Part shown: positions 1 through 6,350 of the stretch, in pieces
Numbering within the stretch: the stretch's first letter is position 1
Layout of the letters: the number at the start of each line of letters is the position of its first letter
NCBI GenBank assembly: GCA_945227095.1
Contig: CALYOC010000045.1
Span: forward strand, 1-6,431
Direction: 5' to 3'
Source: an uncultured Clostridia bacterium
GTDB lineage: Bacteria; Bacillota; Clostridia; Oscillospirales; Acutalibacteraceae
Length of the DNA: 6,431 bases
The notes under the pieces: generated by a model
What the model was told of the DNA's origin: nothing
The model's input: the letters and a program-made list of their open reading frames with translations, nothing else
Database searches by the model: none
Program-made: the position numbers and the translations under genes

Positions 1-1036
1 GTATCACAATCGCCGCCTTTGACCCCTCAAGCATAGTGACCGCCATAGTTGTTCTTAACAGAGCGTTTGTACTCGGGTCGACTTTACAGAGTATGGGCTT
101 GAGCAGAGGTCTGAACACGGCGGAGTTTGCCATGATAAATTTAAAGAAAAATTTGGTGTGCGGAGCAACCTTTTCAATCAGGCATTTGAGAGGCTCCGAC
201 CAATATGCCTTCATCTGATGTTTATTTATCCTTGTGACCGCGCGGGCTAAAATTGTGGCTGCGTTTTCGGCGGGCGGCATTGAGGCGTGGCCCGCCTTGC
301 CTGTGGCAGTGACTTTTATATTTGCATATCCCTTTTCGCAGACACCCACAAGCGCCAAGGTCTTTATCCCCACAACGGACGCGTCGAGCAGCGTCATTCC
401 TTCGTCAAATATAAACTCCGCTTTAACGCCCTTCTCTTTTAAATAAGCGCACATGGCCTTTGCGGAATTTCCCGAAACTTCCTCGTCACAACCGAAGCAG
501 CAGTAAACCGTGCGCCGCGGAGCAAAACCCCTTTGATACATTATCTCGAAACTTTCAAGCAGGGAAATGAGCTGTCCCTTCATATCAAAGCTGCCCCTGC
601 CGTAAATAAATTCATCGTCAATTTCACCGCTGAACGGATTTCTCTGCCAGCCCTCGTCCTGCGGCGGTACAACATCCATATGCCCCAAAAAGCACGCGGG
701 CAGCAGGGAGTCGTCGGTACCTTCGATTTTATATATCAGAGCGCACTCGTTTACAACTGTTTTTTGTGCGTGCTCGTGAAAAAGAGGAAATGATTTCTCC
801 AGATATTTATGCAGCTGAAAAAACGGTTCCTTAGACTGCTCGTCATCATAATTTACCGTGACGGTGGGAATTCTGATTGCACCCTGTAACTTCTTGAGCG
901 CAGACTCAATATCTATCTGTTCCCCTTTGTAATTTTCATCGGGCTTAACCGCGTCGGACTTAATTCTCACCGTCCTGATAAGCATTACCGCAAGTGCCGC
1001 CGCTATAACTGCAAGAATGATATACAGACAAATCAT
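1..1036 (-). CDS. Membrane-anchored M20 metallopeptidase, PM20D1 / carboxypeptidase S type (partial, C-terminus off the left edge)
   Basis: Predicted zinc-dependent amidohydrolase of the M20 family, cleaving peptide or N-acyl-amino-acid bonds. The frame is open for 345 codons from an ATG at 1036 to the window edge. Visible landmarks: an N-terminal hydrophobic segment at about residues 3-21 (a signal anchor or uncleaved signal); metal-site motif GHMDVVP with H119 and D121; GRGSFDMKG with bridging D151; the catalytic pair E185-E186 in DEEVSGN; D211 in FDEG; and GHAS with H250 of the dimerisation domain. The end, with [19 protein letters not shown], resembles the PM20D1/CPS1 branch, whose members run to about 500 residues, so roughly 150 residues including the last histidine ligand are probably missing. 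The start is supported by AAGAGGTG seven bases or so upstream (1043-1050) and by a consensus promoter. The family is secure; the substrate is unknown. It is divergent from the redox gene pair. Confidence 0.9.
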   Translation of the reverse strand, partial: MICLYIILAVIAAALAVMLIRTVRIKSDAVKPDENYKGEQIDIESALKKLQGAIRIPTVTVNYDDEQSKEPFFQLHKYLEKSFPLFHEHAQKTVVNECALIYKIEGTDDSLLPACFLGHMDVVPPQDEGWQRNPFSGEIDDEFIYGRGSFDMKGQLISLLESFEIMYQRGFAPRRTVYCCFGCDEEVSGNSAKAMCAYLKEKGVKAEFIFDEGMTLLDASVVGIKTLALVGVCEKGYANIKVTATGKAGHASMPPAENAATILARAVTRINKHQMKAYWSEPLKCLIEKVAPHTKFFFKFIMANSAVFRPLLKPILCKVDPSTNALLRTTMAVTMLEGSKAAIVI

Positions 1037-1074
1037 TTTACACACCTCTTAAACTATGTTTTTACATATTCTTT

Positions 1075-1103
1075 ATTATATATTTAACCGTACTTTTTTT
1101 CAA
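1075..1103 (-). promoter_or_regulatory. Sigma-A promoter for the M20 peptidase gene
   Basis: Read on the minus strand, the -35 box is TTGAAA (1103-1098) and the -10 box is TATAAT (1080-1075), separated by exactly 17 bases. Five of six -35 bases and all six -10 bases match consensus. The expected transcript start is near 1068, giving a leader of about 30 bases before the ATG at 1036. No operator palindrome is obvious beyond the -35 boxes themselves. Confidence 0.75.
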
Positions 1104-1111
1104 GTGTCGTA

Positions 1112-1140
1112 TTGATTTAAAAACTCCAATAATATATAAT
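1112..1140 (+). promoter_or_regulatory. Sigma-A promoter for the decarboxylase-like / dehydrogenase operon
   Basis: The -35 box is TTGATT (1112-1117), then a 17-base spacer, then a perfect TATAAT -10 box (1135-1140). Transcription should begin near 1147, leaving a leader of about 25 bases that contains the GAGGTG ribosome binding site. The -35 box lies only 8 bases from the -35 box of the opposing promoter, so one regulator or one polymerase could affect both. Confidence 0.75.
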
Positions 1141-1171
1141 AGATAACAACGAATTAAACGAGGTGAACTTT

Positions 1172-1699
1172 ATGAGAATACCGATGAAAGAATATGAAAA
1201 TTCCTCATCCGAGGTAAAAGAGCTTTGGGACGAACAGGTTGAAAAGCACGGCAGAATTACAAATATGAAAAAAACTCTGCTCAACCATGTGCCCTCCTTT
1301 AAAGTGCTTATGGAGTGGTACCCGCTCAGGGACTCTGTGGCTCAATTCGCCGGAGATTTCGCAACGGATGTCTTCGCTTACGCAATCTCCACACAGGACG
1401 ATTGCCTTATTTGTTCAACATTTTTCAGAAAAATTCTTAAAGATAACGGCAAGGACCCCGACAATCTTGAACTCGGTCAAACCGAGCAGTTGCTGTGGGA
1501 TTACGGGCGCGCCTGCGGCGGACTTCAATCCGAGCACTGTGTTGACGACGAGCTCTTTGCCCGCCTTAAAGAAAAATTCACCGATGAACAGATTGTCCTG
1601 CTGACTGCGTTTGCGGGAATGATGATAGCGACAAATTTAATCAACAACGCGTTGGAAGTCGAACTCGACGATTGTCTCCAACCGTACACAAAGAGGTAA
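1172..1699 (+). CDS. Carboxymuconolactone decarboxylase / AhpD-like family protein
   Basis: A 175-residue, all-helical-looking soluble protein with no signal peptide. The CMD/AhpD core is recognisable at about residues 62-90: a helix FATDVFAYAIS followed by DDCLICSTFF with the redox CxxC at C78 and C81. A second CMD-like helix, TDEQIVLLTAFAGMMIATNLIN, spans about 137-158. In peroxidase-active AhpD proteins the CxxC is followed by a histidine and preceded by a glutamate; here the histidine position is phenylalanine (F85) and the glutamate position appears to be D66, so classical AhpD proton relay may be absent. The ATG at 1172 is chosen over an in-frame GTG at 1163 because that GTG lies inside the GAGGTG ribosome binding site (1160-1165), which sits 6 bases before the ATG. 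The gene ends 4 bases before the dehydrogenase start, so the two are almost certainly co-transcribed. Role inferred: redox or lyase partner of the dehydrogenase; substrate unknown. Confidence 0.8.
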   Translation: MRIPMKEYENSSSEVKELWDEQVEKHGRITNMKKTLLNHVPSFKVLMEWYPLRDSVAQFAGDFATDVFAYAISTQDDCLICSTFFRKILKDNGKDPDNLELGQTEQLLWDYGRACGGLQSEHCVDDELFARLKEKFTDEQIVLLTAFAGMMIATNLINNALEVELDDCLQPYTKR

Positions 1700-1703
1700 T
1701 ATA

Positions 1704-2504
1704 ATGGAATTTGAAGGAAAAGTAGTTTATATAACCGGATCCGCAAAAGGGCAGGGAAAAGCTATGGCCCTCTCCTTTGCCAAAGAGGGCGCAAAGATAA
1801 TTGCATTCGACTTAGGTAAGAAAATCGGTTATCCGTCATACAATGACGCGAGTATGCAGGCTCTTGAGGATTTAAAAAAAGAAATTGAGCAGCTCGGCAG
1901 TGAGTGCATAATCTACGGCGGCGATGTCAGAAAGGCGGAAGACTGCGAAAACGCGGTCAAAGCGGGCATTGACGCATTCGGAAAAATAGATATACTCATA
2001 AACAACGCCGGTATCTGCGCATACGCCTTTGCCGACGAAATGACAGAGGACGAATGGGACTCTATGATGGACATCAACGCAAAGGGCGCTTGGCTGACCG
2101 CAAAATATGTAATTCCTCATATGAAGGCGGCAAAAAGCGGCGTTATCATCAACAACTCCTCGGTAGGCGGCCTGCGCGGAATGAGAAGGCTCTCTCACTA
2201 TGCCGCGAGCAAATGGGCGCTCACCGGTATGACAAAGAGCTGGGCGCTTGAACTCGCTCCCTACGGAATCAGAGTTCTCAGCATACACCCGACGGGAGTG
2301 AACACCCCGATGAATGACGGGCTTGCCGATATGGAGGGCAAAACTCCCGAGGAAATCGCCGAGGCGAGCGCGGGAAATCTGCTCCCCGTTCCGTGGATTG
2401 AGCCGCAGGATGTCGCGGACAGCGTTCTTTTCCTTGCGAGCGACAAGGCAAAATATGTCACGGGAAGTCAATATGTGCTCGACGCGGGACTTCTCACGGT
2501 TTAA
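1704..2504 (+). CDS. Short-chain dehydrogenase/reductase, mycofactocin-coupled (carveol dehydrogenase-like) type
   Basis: A 266-residue classical SDR predicted to oxidise an alcohol or reduce a ketone with a nicotinamide cofactor in the cytoplasm. Landmarks: Rossmann motif TGSAKGQG (residues 11-18); D36 ending strand 2, which favours NAD(H) over NADP(H); DV at 74-75; NNAG (100-103); N124; catalytic S153, Y166 and K170 in HYAASK. Several features resemble the mycofactocin-coupled SDR subfamily rather than FabG: the GQG glycine motif, an extra stretch after D36 (about 37-58), HPTGVNTPM (195-203), and LPVPWIEPQDVADSVLFLASD near the C-terminus (227-247, with VTG at 252-254). That subgroup assignment is from memory of the family pattern, not a profile search. 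The ribosome binding site AAGAGG (1691-1696) overlaps the end of the preceding gene, and a hairpin follows the stop. The SDR call is secure; cofactor and substrate are inferred or unknown. Confidence 0.93.
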   Translation: MEFEGKVVYITGSAKGQGKAMALSFAKEGAKIIAFDLGKKIGYPSYNDASMQALEDLKKEIEQLGSECIIYGGDVRKAEDCENAVKAGIDAFGKIDILINNAGICAYAFADEMTEDEWDSMMDINAKGAWLTAKYVIPHMKAAKSGVIINNSSVGGLRGMRRLSHYAASKWALTGMTKSWALELAPYGIRVLSIHPTGVNTPMNDGLADMEGKTPEEIAEASAGNLLPVPWIEPQDVADSVLFLASDKAKYVTGSQYVLDAGLLTV

Positions 2505-2516
2505 TATTAAGTCATC

Positions 2517-2541
2517 AAAACCGCAGTGTTACTGCGGTTTT
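2517..2541 (+). terminator. Hairpin after the dehydrogenase gene, probable intrinsic terminator or attenuator
   Basis: A perfect 10-base-pair stem, AAAACCGCAG (2517-2526) with CTGCGGTTTT (2532-2541), encloses a 5-base loop TGTTA. The GC-rich part is only six pairs and the T-run is four bases followed by GC, so it is a moderate terminator. It lies 12 bases after the dehydrogenase stop and 22 bases before the importer start. It could end the upstream transcript fully or let part of it read through into the metal importer genes. Confidence 0.7.
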
Positions 2542-2563
2542 GCAGTTTTAAAGCAGGTGGAAA

Positions 2564-3499
2564 ATGAAAAAGCTTTTTTGTATAGTATCCTGTCTTATCC
2601 TACTGACAACCTCTCTTTGCGGCTGTGCCGTGCGAGAGGACGGAAGAGACACGGATAAACTCAAAATTGTATGCACCGCCTTTCCTCAATACGACTTTTT
2701 AAGGCAGATAAGCGGCGGTTTGGCGGACCTTAAAATGCTCTTAAAGCCCGGAGCGGAGGTGCACACATACGAGCCCACTCCGAAGGAGATTGTAGAAATA
2801 TCAAGCTGTGATTTGTTCGTATTCTGCGGAGGAGATTCGGACGAATGGGTTGAGGACATACTCTCCTCGACCGACAACGAGAGCCTCACCGCCGTCAAAC
2901 TCACCGATATGGTCGAAACAGCGGACGAGCCGGACTTTGAACACGACGGCGGCGGACACGAGGACGAGCACGAACTCGACGAGCATGTTTGGACATCTGT
3001 CAAAAACGCGAAAAAAATAACCGAAACGCTCTGCTCATACCTGTGTGAATCGGACGAAAAAAATGCCGACACCTACAAAGCGCTCACCGCACAGTACACG
3101 GCGCGTCTTGACCGGCTTGACTTGCAAATTCGCAAGACGATAAACGAAGCAAAGCGAAGAGAGATAATCGTCGCGGACAGATTTCCGTTCCTCTACTTCT
3201 GCGAGGAATATTCGCTGAAATATTACGCCGCGTACCCCGGCTGTTCAACCTCTACGCAGGAGAGCGCCGCGGCTATGGCATTTCTAATCAACAAGGTAAA
3301 ATCGGACAATATCCCCGTGGTGTTTCACACCGAACTTTCAAACGAAAACCTATGTGACATAATCTGCGAGTCCACCGGTGCAAAAAGCAGACAGCTCAAC
3401 GCCGTTCACAATATATCCCTGTCGGATTTTGAAAGCGGTCAGACATACATTTCGCTGATGGAAGAAAATATTGAAGTATTAAAGGAGGCGCTGAACTGA
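2564..3499 (+). CDS. znuA: Zinc/manganese ABC transporter substrate-binding lipoprotein (ZnuA/TroA family)
   Basis: A 311-residue cluster A-I binding protein that captures a divalent metal outside the membrane and delivers it to the permease encoded two genes downstream. The N-terminus is a lipoprotein signal with charged MKK, a hydrophobic stretch (4-19) and lipobox LCGC, so C21 is the predicted lipidated residue. The mature part starts with KIVCTAFPQYDFLRQI, typical of the family. Metal ligands: H67 in GAEVHTYEPTP; an acidic, His-rich loop (about 123-141) ending in H141 of DEHVWTS, the second ligand. At the third ligand site, normally His in ZnuA or Glu in manganese binders, the sequence has D205 in ADRFPF. 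H255 and H282 are additional candidates. I recall the DRFPF variant from gut Clostridia homologues. The His-rich loop favours zinc, but the ligand set does not settle zinc versus manganese. Ribosome binding site AGGTGG at 2555-2560. The stop overlaps the ATPase start by one base. Confidence 0.92.
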   Translation: MKKLFCIVSCLILLTTSLCGCAVREDGRDTDKLKIVCTAFPQYDFLRQISGGLADLKMLLKPGAEVHTYEPTPKEIVEISSCDLFVFCGGDSDEWVEDILSSTDNESLTAVKLTDMVETADEPDFEHDGGGHEDEHELDEHVWTSVKNAKKITETLCSYLCESDEKNADTYKALTAQYTARLDRLDLQIRKTINEAKRREIIVADRFPFLYFCEEYSLKYYAAYPGCSTSTQESAAAMAFLINKVKSDNIPVVFHTELSNENLCDIICESTGAKSRQLNAVHNISLSDFESGQTYISLMEENIEVLKEALN

Positions 3500-4209
3500 T
3501 GGCTGTTTTGGAATGTCACAATGTGAGTATGTCCTACGGCAAAAACACGGTACTAAACAACCTGTCATTTAGTATAAACGCCGGTGATTACCTGTGTATT
3601 GTCGGTGAAAACGGCGCCGGAAAAAGCACCCTTCTAAAGGGGCTTCTCGGACTTAAAAAGCCGTCGCAGGGACATTTTTGCTCATCGGACGGTTTAAAGA
3701 GCACGGACATAGGCTATCTGCCGCAGCAATCGCCGGCTCAAAAGGATTTTCCCGCAAGCGTTATGGAAGTCGTGCTTTCGGGAACACTCAACTCTCACAA
3801 ATTCTCCCCGTTTTACACAAAAGCTGACAAAAACAGGGCAAATGAGATGATTAAAACCCTCGGCGTCGAGGATATTAAGGACGAATGTTACCGCGAACTT
3901 TCGGGCGGTCAGCAACAGCGCGTTTTGCTTGCAAGAGCCCTTTGCGCCGCCAAAAAGGTTATACTTTTAGACGAGCCCACAACAGGTCTTGACCCGCTTA
4001 TGACAAAGGACTTTTACAAGCTCATTTCACAAATAAACATCGAGCGGGGGATAACAGTAATAATGGTTTCACACGACATAAATTCTGCGGTCAACGAAGC
4101 CAGCCATATACTGTACCTCGGAAACAACTCCCACTTTTTCGGCACGGCACAGGAGTACCGTGAAAGCGAGTTGGGTAAAAAGTTTTTGGGAGGTGAGCCG
4201 CTTGCTTAG
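3499..4209 (+). CDS. znuC: Zinc/manganese ABC transporter ATP-binding protein
   Basis: A 236-residue cytoplasmic ATPase that powers metal import through the permease encoded next. All nucleotide-binding motifs are intact: Walker A GENGAGKS (36-43), Q-loop glutamine near 76-77 in YLPQQ, signature LSGGQQQR (134-141), Walker B VILLDEP (154-160) with the catalytic glutamate E159, D-loop GLDP (163-166) and switch histidine H192. The length is typical for stand-alone metal-importer ATPases. The ATG shares its A with the TGA of the binding-protein gene, and a strong AAAGGAGG (3481-3488) lies 10 bases upstream, inside the end of that gene, so translation is probably coupled. The sequence alone resembles many ABC ATPases; the zinc/manganese assignment rests on its place between the binding protein and an ABC-3 type permease. 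Confidence 0.93.
   Translation: MAVLECHNVSMSYGKNTVLNNLSFSINAGDYLCIVGENGAGKSTLLKGLLGLKKPSQGHFCSSDGLKSTDIGYLPQQSPAQKDFPASVMEVVLSGTLNSHKFSPFYTKADKNRANEMIKTLGVEDIKDECYRELSGGQQQRVLLARALCAAKKVILLDEPTTGLDPLMTKDFYKLISQINIERGITVIMVSHDINSAVNEASHILYLGNNSHFFGTAQEYRESELGKKFLGGEPLA
4188..4196 (+). promoter_or_regulatory. Ribosome binding site that fixes the permease start at TTG
   Basis: GGGAGGTGA lies inside the last codons of the ATPase gene, five bases before an in-frame TTG at 4202. This spacing is near ideal, whereas a longer reading from GTG at 4160 has no such site, GTG 4193 lies within this site, and ATG 4223 is 26 bases downstream. Confidence 0.75.
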
Positions 4210-5020
4210 TTCGTTTTCCGAAATGTTGTCCTATCCCTTTATTATCAGGGCGCTGACGGTCGGAATACTCGTATGCGTCTGTGCCGCTCTGCTCGGCACA
4301 AACCTCGTTTTAAAAAGGTACTCGATGATAGGTGACGGACTTTCTCACGTCGGTTTTGCTTCGCTTGCAATAGCGTATGCGCTCAACGCCGCGCCGCTCG
4401 CCGTGTCAATTCCCGTGTGTATCGCGGCGGCATTTTTACTGCTTCGGCTCGGCGAAAATTCAAAGATAAAGGGTGACGCGGCTATTGCCGTTATGTGTTC
4501 CGGCGCACTCGCCGTCGGTGTTATGGTGGTGTCTTTAACTTCCGGCATGAACACCGACATAAGCAACTATATGTTCGGCAGTATTCTTGCTATGAGTAAA
4601 AATGATGTCATTCTCGGCGTGATACTAAGCGCGGCGGTAATGCTGATGTATATTCTCTTTTACAACCGCATTTTTGCCGTCACCTTTGACGAAAGCTTTT
4701 CCACCGCAACCGGAATTAAGACCGGACTTTACAACGCGCTTATCGCAACCCTCACCGCCGTCACGATAGTTCTCGGTATGCGAATGATGGGTACGCTGCT
4801 CATTTCAAGCCTTGTGGTGTTCCCCTCGTTGAGCGCTATGAGAATTTGCAAAAAATTTAAAAGTGTTGTAATCTTCTCCGTGATTATCAGCGTTGTCTGC
4901 TTTGTCTCAGGCATATATTTTTCCTTTGTGTTCTCCGTTCCGACGGGCGCAAGCATTGTCAGCGCTAACATATTGGTATTCGCAATTGTATTTGTTATTC
5001 AAAAGATAAAGGATAGATGA
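4202..5020 (+). CDS. znuB: Zinc/manganese ABC transporter permease (ABC-3 family, ZnuB-like)
   Basis: A 272-residue integral membrane protein that forms the metal channel of the importer. From the TTG start the protein begins MLSSFSEMLSYPFIIRAL, which matches the usual short pre-helix segment of this family; a longer start would add a hydrophilic tail read from the end of the ATPase gene. About seven to eight hydrophobic helices are visible, at roughly 13-35, 48-62, 64-82, 93-112, 134-154, 175-195, 197-214, 222-242 and 250-267. The conserved ABC-3 signatures are YSMIGDGLSHVGFA (40-53) and GTLLISSLVVFPSLSAMR (197-214), the latter near the cytoplasmic contact with the ATPase. The gene overlaps the ATPase gene by eight bases, so expression is tightly coupled. 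It is the last gene of the operon and is followed by a strong terminator. Family certain; start codon fairly sure; metal specificity not decided by this subunit. Confidence 0.92.
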   Translation: MLSSFSEMLSYPFIIRALTVGILVCVCAALLGTNLVLKRYSMIGDGLSHVGFASLAIAYALNAAPLAVSIPVCIAAAFLLLRLGENSKIKGDAAIAVMCSGALAVGVMVVSLTSGMNTDISNYMFGSILAMSKNDVILGVILSAAVMLMYILFYNRIFAVTFDESFSTATGIKTGLYNALIATLTAVTIVLGMRMMGTLLISSLVVFPSLSAMRICKKFKSVVIFSVIISVVCFVSGIYFSFVFSVPTGASIVSANILVFAIVFVIQKIKDR

Positions 5021-5029
5021 TATAATCAC

Positions 5030-5067
5030 AAAAGCCGTTTGAAGCATCTCACTTCAAACGGCTTTTT
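5030..5067. terminator. Bidirectional intrinsic terminator between the importer operon and rarA
   Basis: A perfect 15-base-pair stem, AAAAGCCGTTTGAAG (5030-5044) with CTTCAAACGGCTTTT (5052-5066), closes a 7-base loop. On the plus strand it is followed by a T-run ending at 5067; on the minus strand the A-run on the left becomes TTTT. It therefore can end the importer transcript (stop at 5020) and the convergent rarA transcript (stop at 5085). Confidence 0.92.
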
Positions 5068-5084
5068 GTCATTTTTACCTCAAT

Positions 5085-6350
5085 CTACTCGGATTTAATC
5101 TTATCCCAATAAGCCTTTGCCGCCTGCTCAAGTTTGTTGTCGGAGTAGTGATAATACACCCTGTCCCTGAGCGCGTCGGGCAGAAATTGTTGTTTGATAT
5201 AATGGTTCCTCCCGTTGTGGGAATACTCATACCCCTTGCCGCGCCCCAAATCCGAAGCGCCCGAATAATGAGAGTCCTTAATGCTGTCGGGAATTTCTCC
5301 GCCGCGGCCCGCGGCGATGTCCGCCATCGCTTCGTCAATGGCACAAATTGCGCTGTTCGACTTCGGGCTTGTCGCAACCAAAATAACCGCGTTCGCCAGA
5401 GGTATTCTCGCCTCGGGAAGCCCGACCTGAAGCGCGGTGTCTACCGCCGCCTTGACAATCGGGATTATCTGAGGATAGGCAAGTCCTACATCTTCACTCG
5501 CGCATACGAGAAGCCGCCTGCAGGCGCCGGGCAAATCACCCGCGCTGAGAAGCCTTGCCAGATAATGAACCGCAGCGTCGGGGTCCGAACCGCGCATTGA
5601 CTTTTGAAAGGCTGAGAGGCAGTCATAGTGGTTGTCCGCGTCCCTGTCGTACCGCATAGAGCTTTTTTGAGTGAGGCTTTTCGCCAAGTCAAGACTGATT
5701 GTGACCGACGAGTCACGGACTTTTGCCGAGAGGAAGCACAGCTCGCAGGAATTTATCGCCTTTCTGACATCTCCGCTGCAAGCGTGCGCGATATGGCGTA
5801 CAACTGAGTCCTCAAGAGTTATCTCAACTCCCGACTCGTCTTGTAAAAAGTTGAATGCCCTGAGAATCGCCGGTTCAACATCATCGGGCGTGAGCGGCTT
5901 AAATTCAAATACGGTCGAGCGGCTCAAAACCGCGTTGTAGATGTAAAAATACGGATTTTCCGTCGTCGAAGCGATAAGTGTAATCTTCCCGTTTTCGATA
6001 TATTCGAGCAGAGATTGTTGCTGCCTTTTGTTGAAATACTGTATCTCGTCAAGGTAGAGCAAAACTCCGTTAGGCGCGAGCATTGTGTCAAGCTCCTTGA
6101 CAATTTCCTTTATATCCGAGGTCGAAGCGGTCGTGCCGTTGAGTTTGCGGAACGCCTTGTCCGTGCGCTTTGCAATAATGTTCGCAAGTGTTGTCTTTCC
6201 CACGCCGGACGGTCCGTAAAAAATCATATTCGGTATCTGTCCGCCGTCGATAATGTTGCGCAGGGGCATACCGTCTGCCAACAGGTGCTTCTGTCCGCAA
6301 ATGTCCTCTAACTCTTCCGGTCTTATTCTGTCTGCCAGGGGTGATAACAT
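5085..6350 (-). CDS. rarA: Replication-associated recombination protein A (RarA/MgsA), AAA+ ATPase
   Basis: A 421-residue cytoplasmic AAA+ ATPase of the clamp-loader-like RarA/Mgs1/WRNIP1 family, which acts at stalled replication forks. Domains in order: AAA+ core (about 1-165) opening with PLADRIRPEELEDICGQKHL; Walker A GPSGVGKT (46-53); Walker B LLYLDE (97-102); sensor 1 STTEN (128-132); an SR arginine-finger candidate at 143-144; a lid with sensor 2 arginine R196 in GDVRKAIN; then the MgsA tetramerisation region from about 248, with KSMRGSDPDAAVHYLARLL and SEDVGLAYP (285-293). The end GYEYSHN...YIKQQFLPD (374-392) is the typical RarA tail. Length matches the family (about 420-450). The start ATG has AGGAGA five bases upstream (6356-6361). 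DEIQYFNK replaces the commoner DEIHRFNK, which looks like ordinary variation. It stands alone, convergent with the importer operon; no functional link to the other genes is apparent. Confidence 0.96.
   Translation of the reverse strand: MLSPLADRIRPEELEDICGQKHLLADGMPLRNIIDGGQIPNMIFYGPSGVGKTTLANIIAKRTDKAFRKLNGTTASTSDIKEIVKELDTMLAPNGVLLYLDEIQYFNKRQQQSLLEYIENGKITLIASTTENPYFYIYNAVLSRSTVFEFKPLTPDDVEPAILRAFNFLQDESGVEITLEDSVVRHIAHACSGDVRKAINSCELCFLSAKVRDSSVTISLDLAKSLTQKSSMRYDRDADNHYDCLSAFQKSMRGSDPDAAVHYLARLLSAGDLPGACRRLLVCASEDVGLAYPQIIPIVKAAVDTALQVGLPEARIPLANAVILVATSPKSNSAICAIDEAMADIAAGRGGEIPDSIKDSHYSGASDLGRGKGYEYSHNGRNHYIKQQFLPDALRDRVYYHYSDNKLEQAAKAYWDKIKSE

Noticed and set aside
533..793. A plus-strand open frame of 86 codons within the peptidase region.
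   Set aside because: It is antisense to the conserved catalytic part of the M20 peptidase and has no ribosome binding site.
1163..1171. GTG at 1163 as the start of the decarboxylase-like protein.
   Set aside because: This GTG lies inside the GAGGTG ribosome binding site that serves the ATG at 1172.
1872..2471. A long minus-strand open frame of 199 codons inside the dehydrogenase gene.
   Set aside because: It lies wholly opposite a gene with all SDR motifs, has Cys/Arg/His-rich composition and no recognisable domain; it is a shadow frame.
2917..2989. The GAC/GAG/CAC-rich stretch as a DNA repeat.
   Set aside because: It encodes the metal-binding His-rich loop expected in ZnuA proteins and has no exact repeated unit.
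2686..3072. A minus-strand frame rich in Ser and Cys opposite the binding lipoprotein gene.
   Set aside because: It is the complement of the acidic His-rich loop region; its Ser/Cys/Pro-rich low-complexity content is a by-product of that composition.
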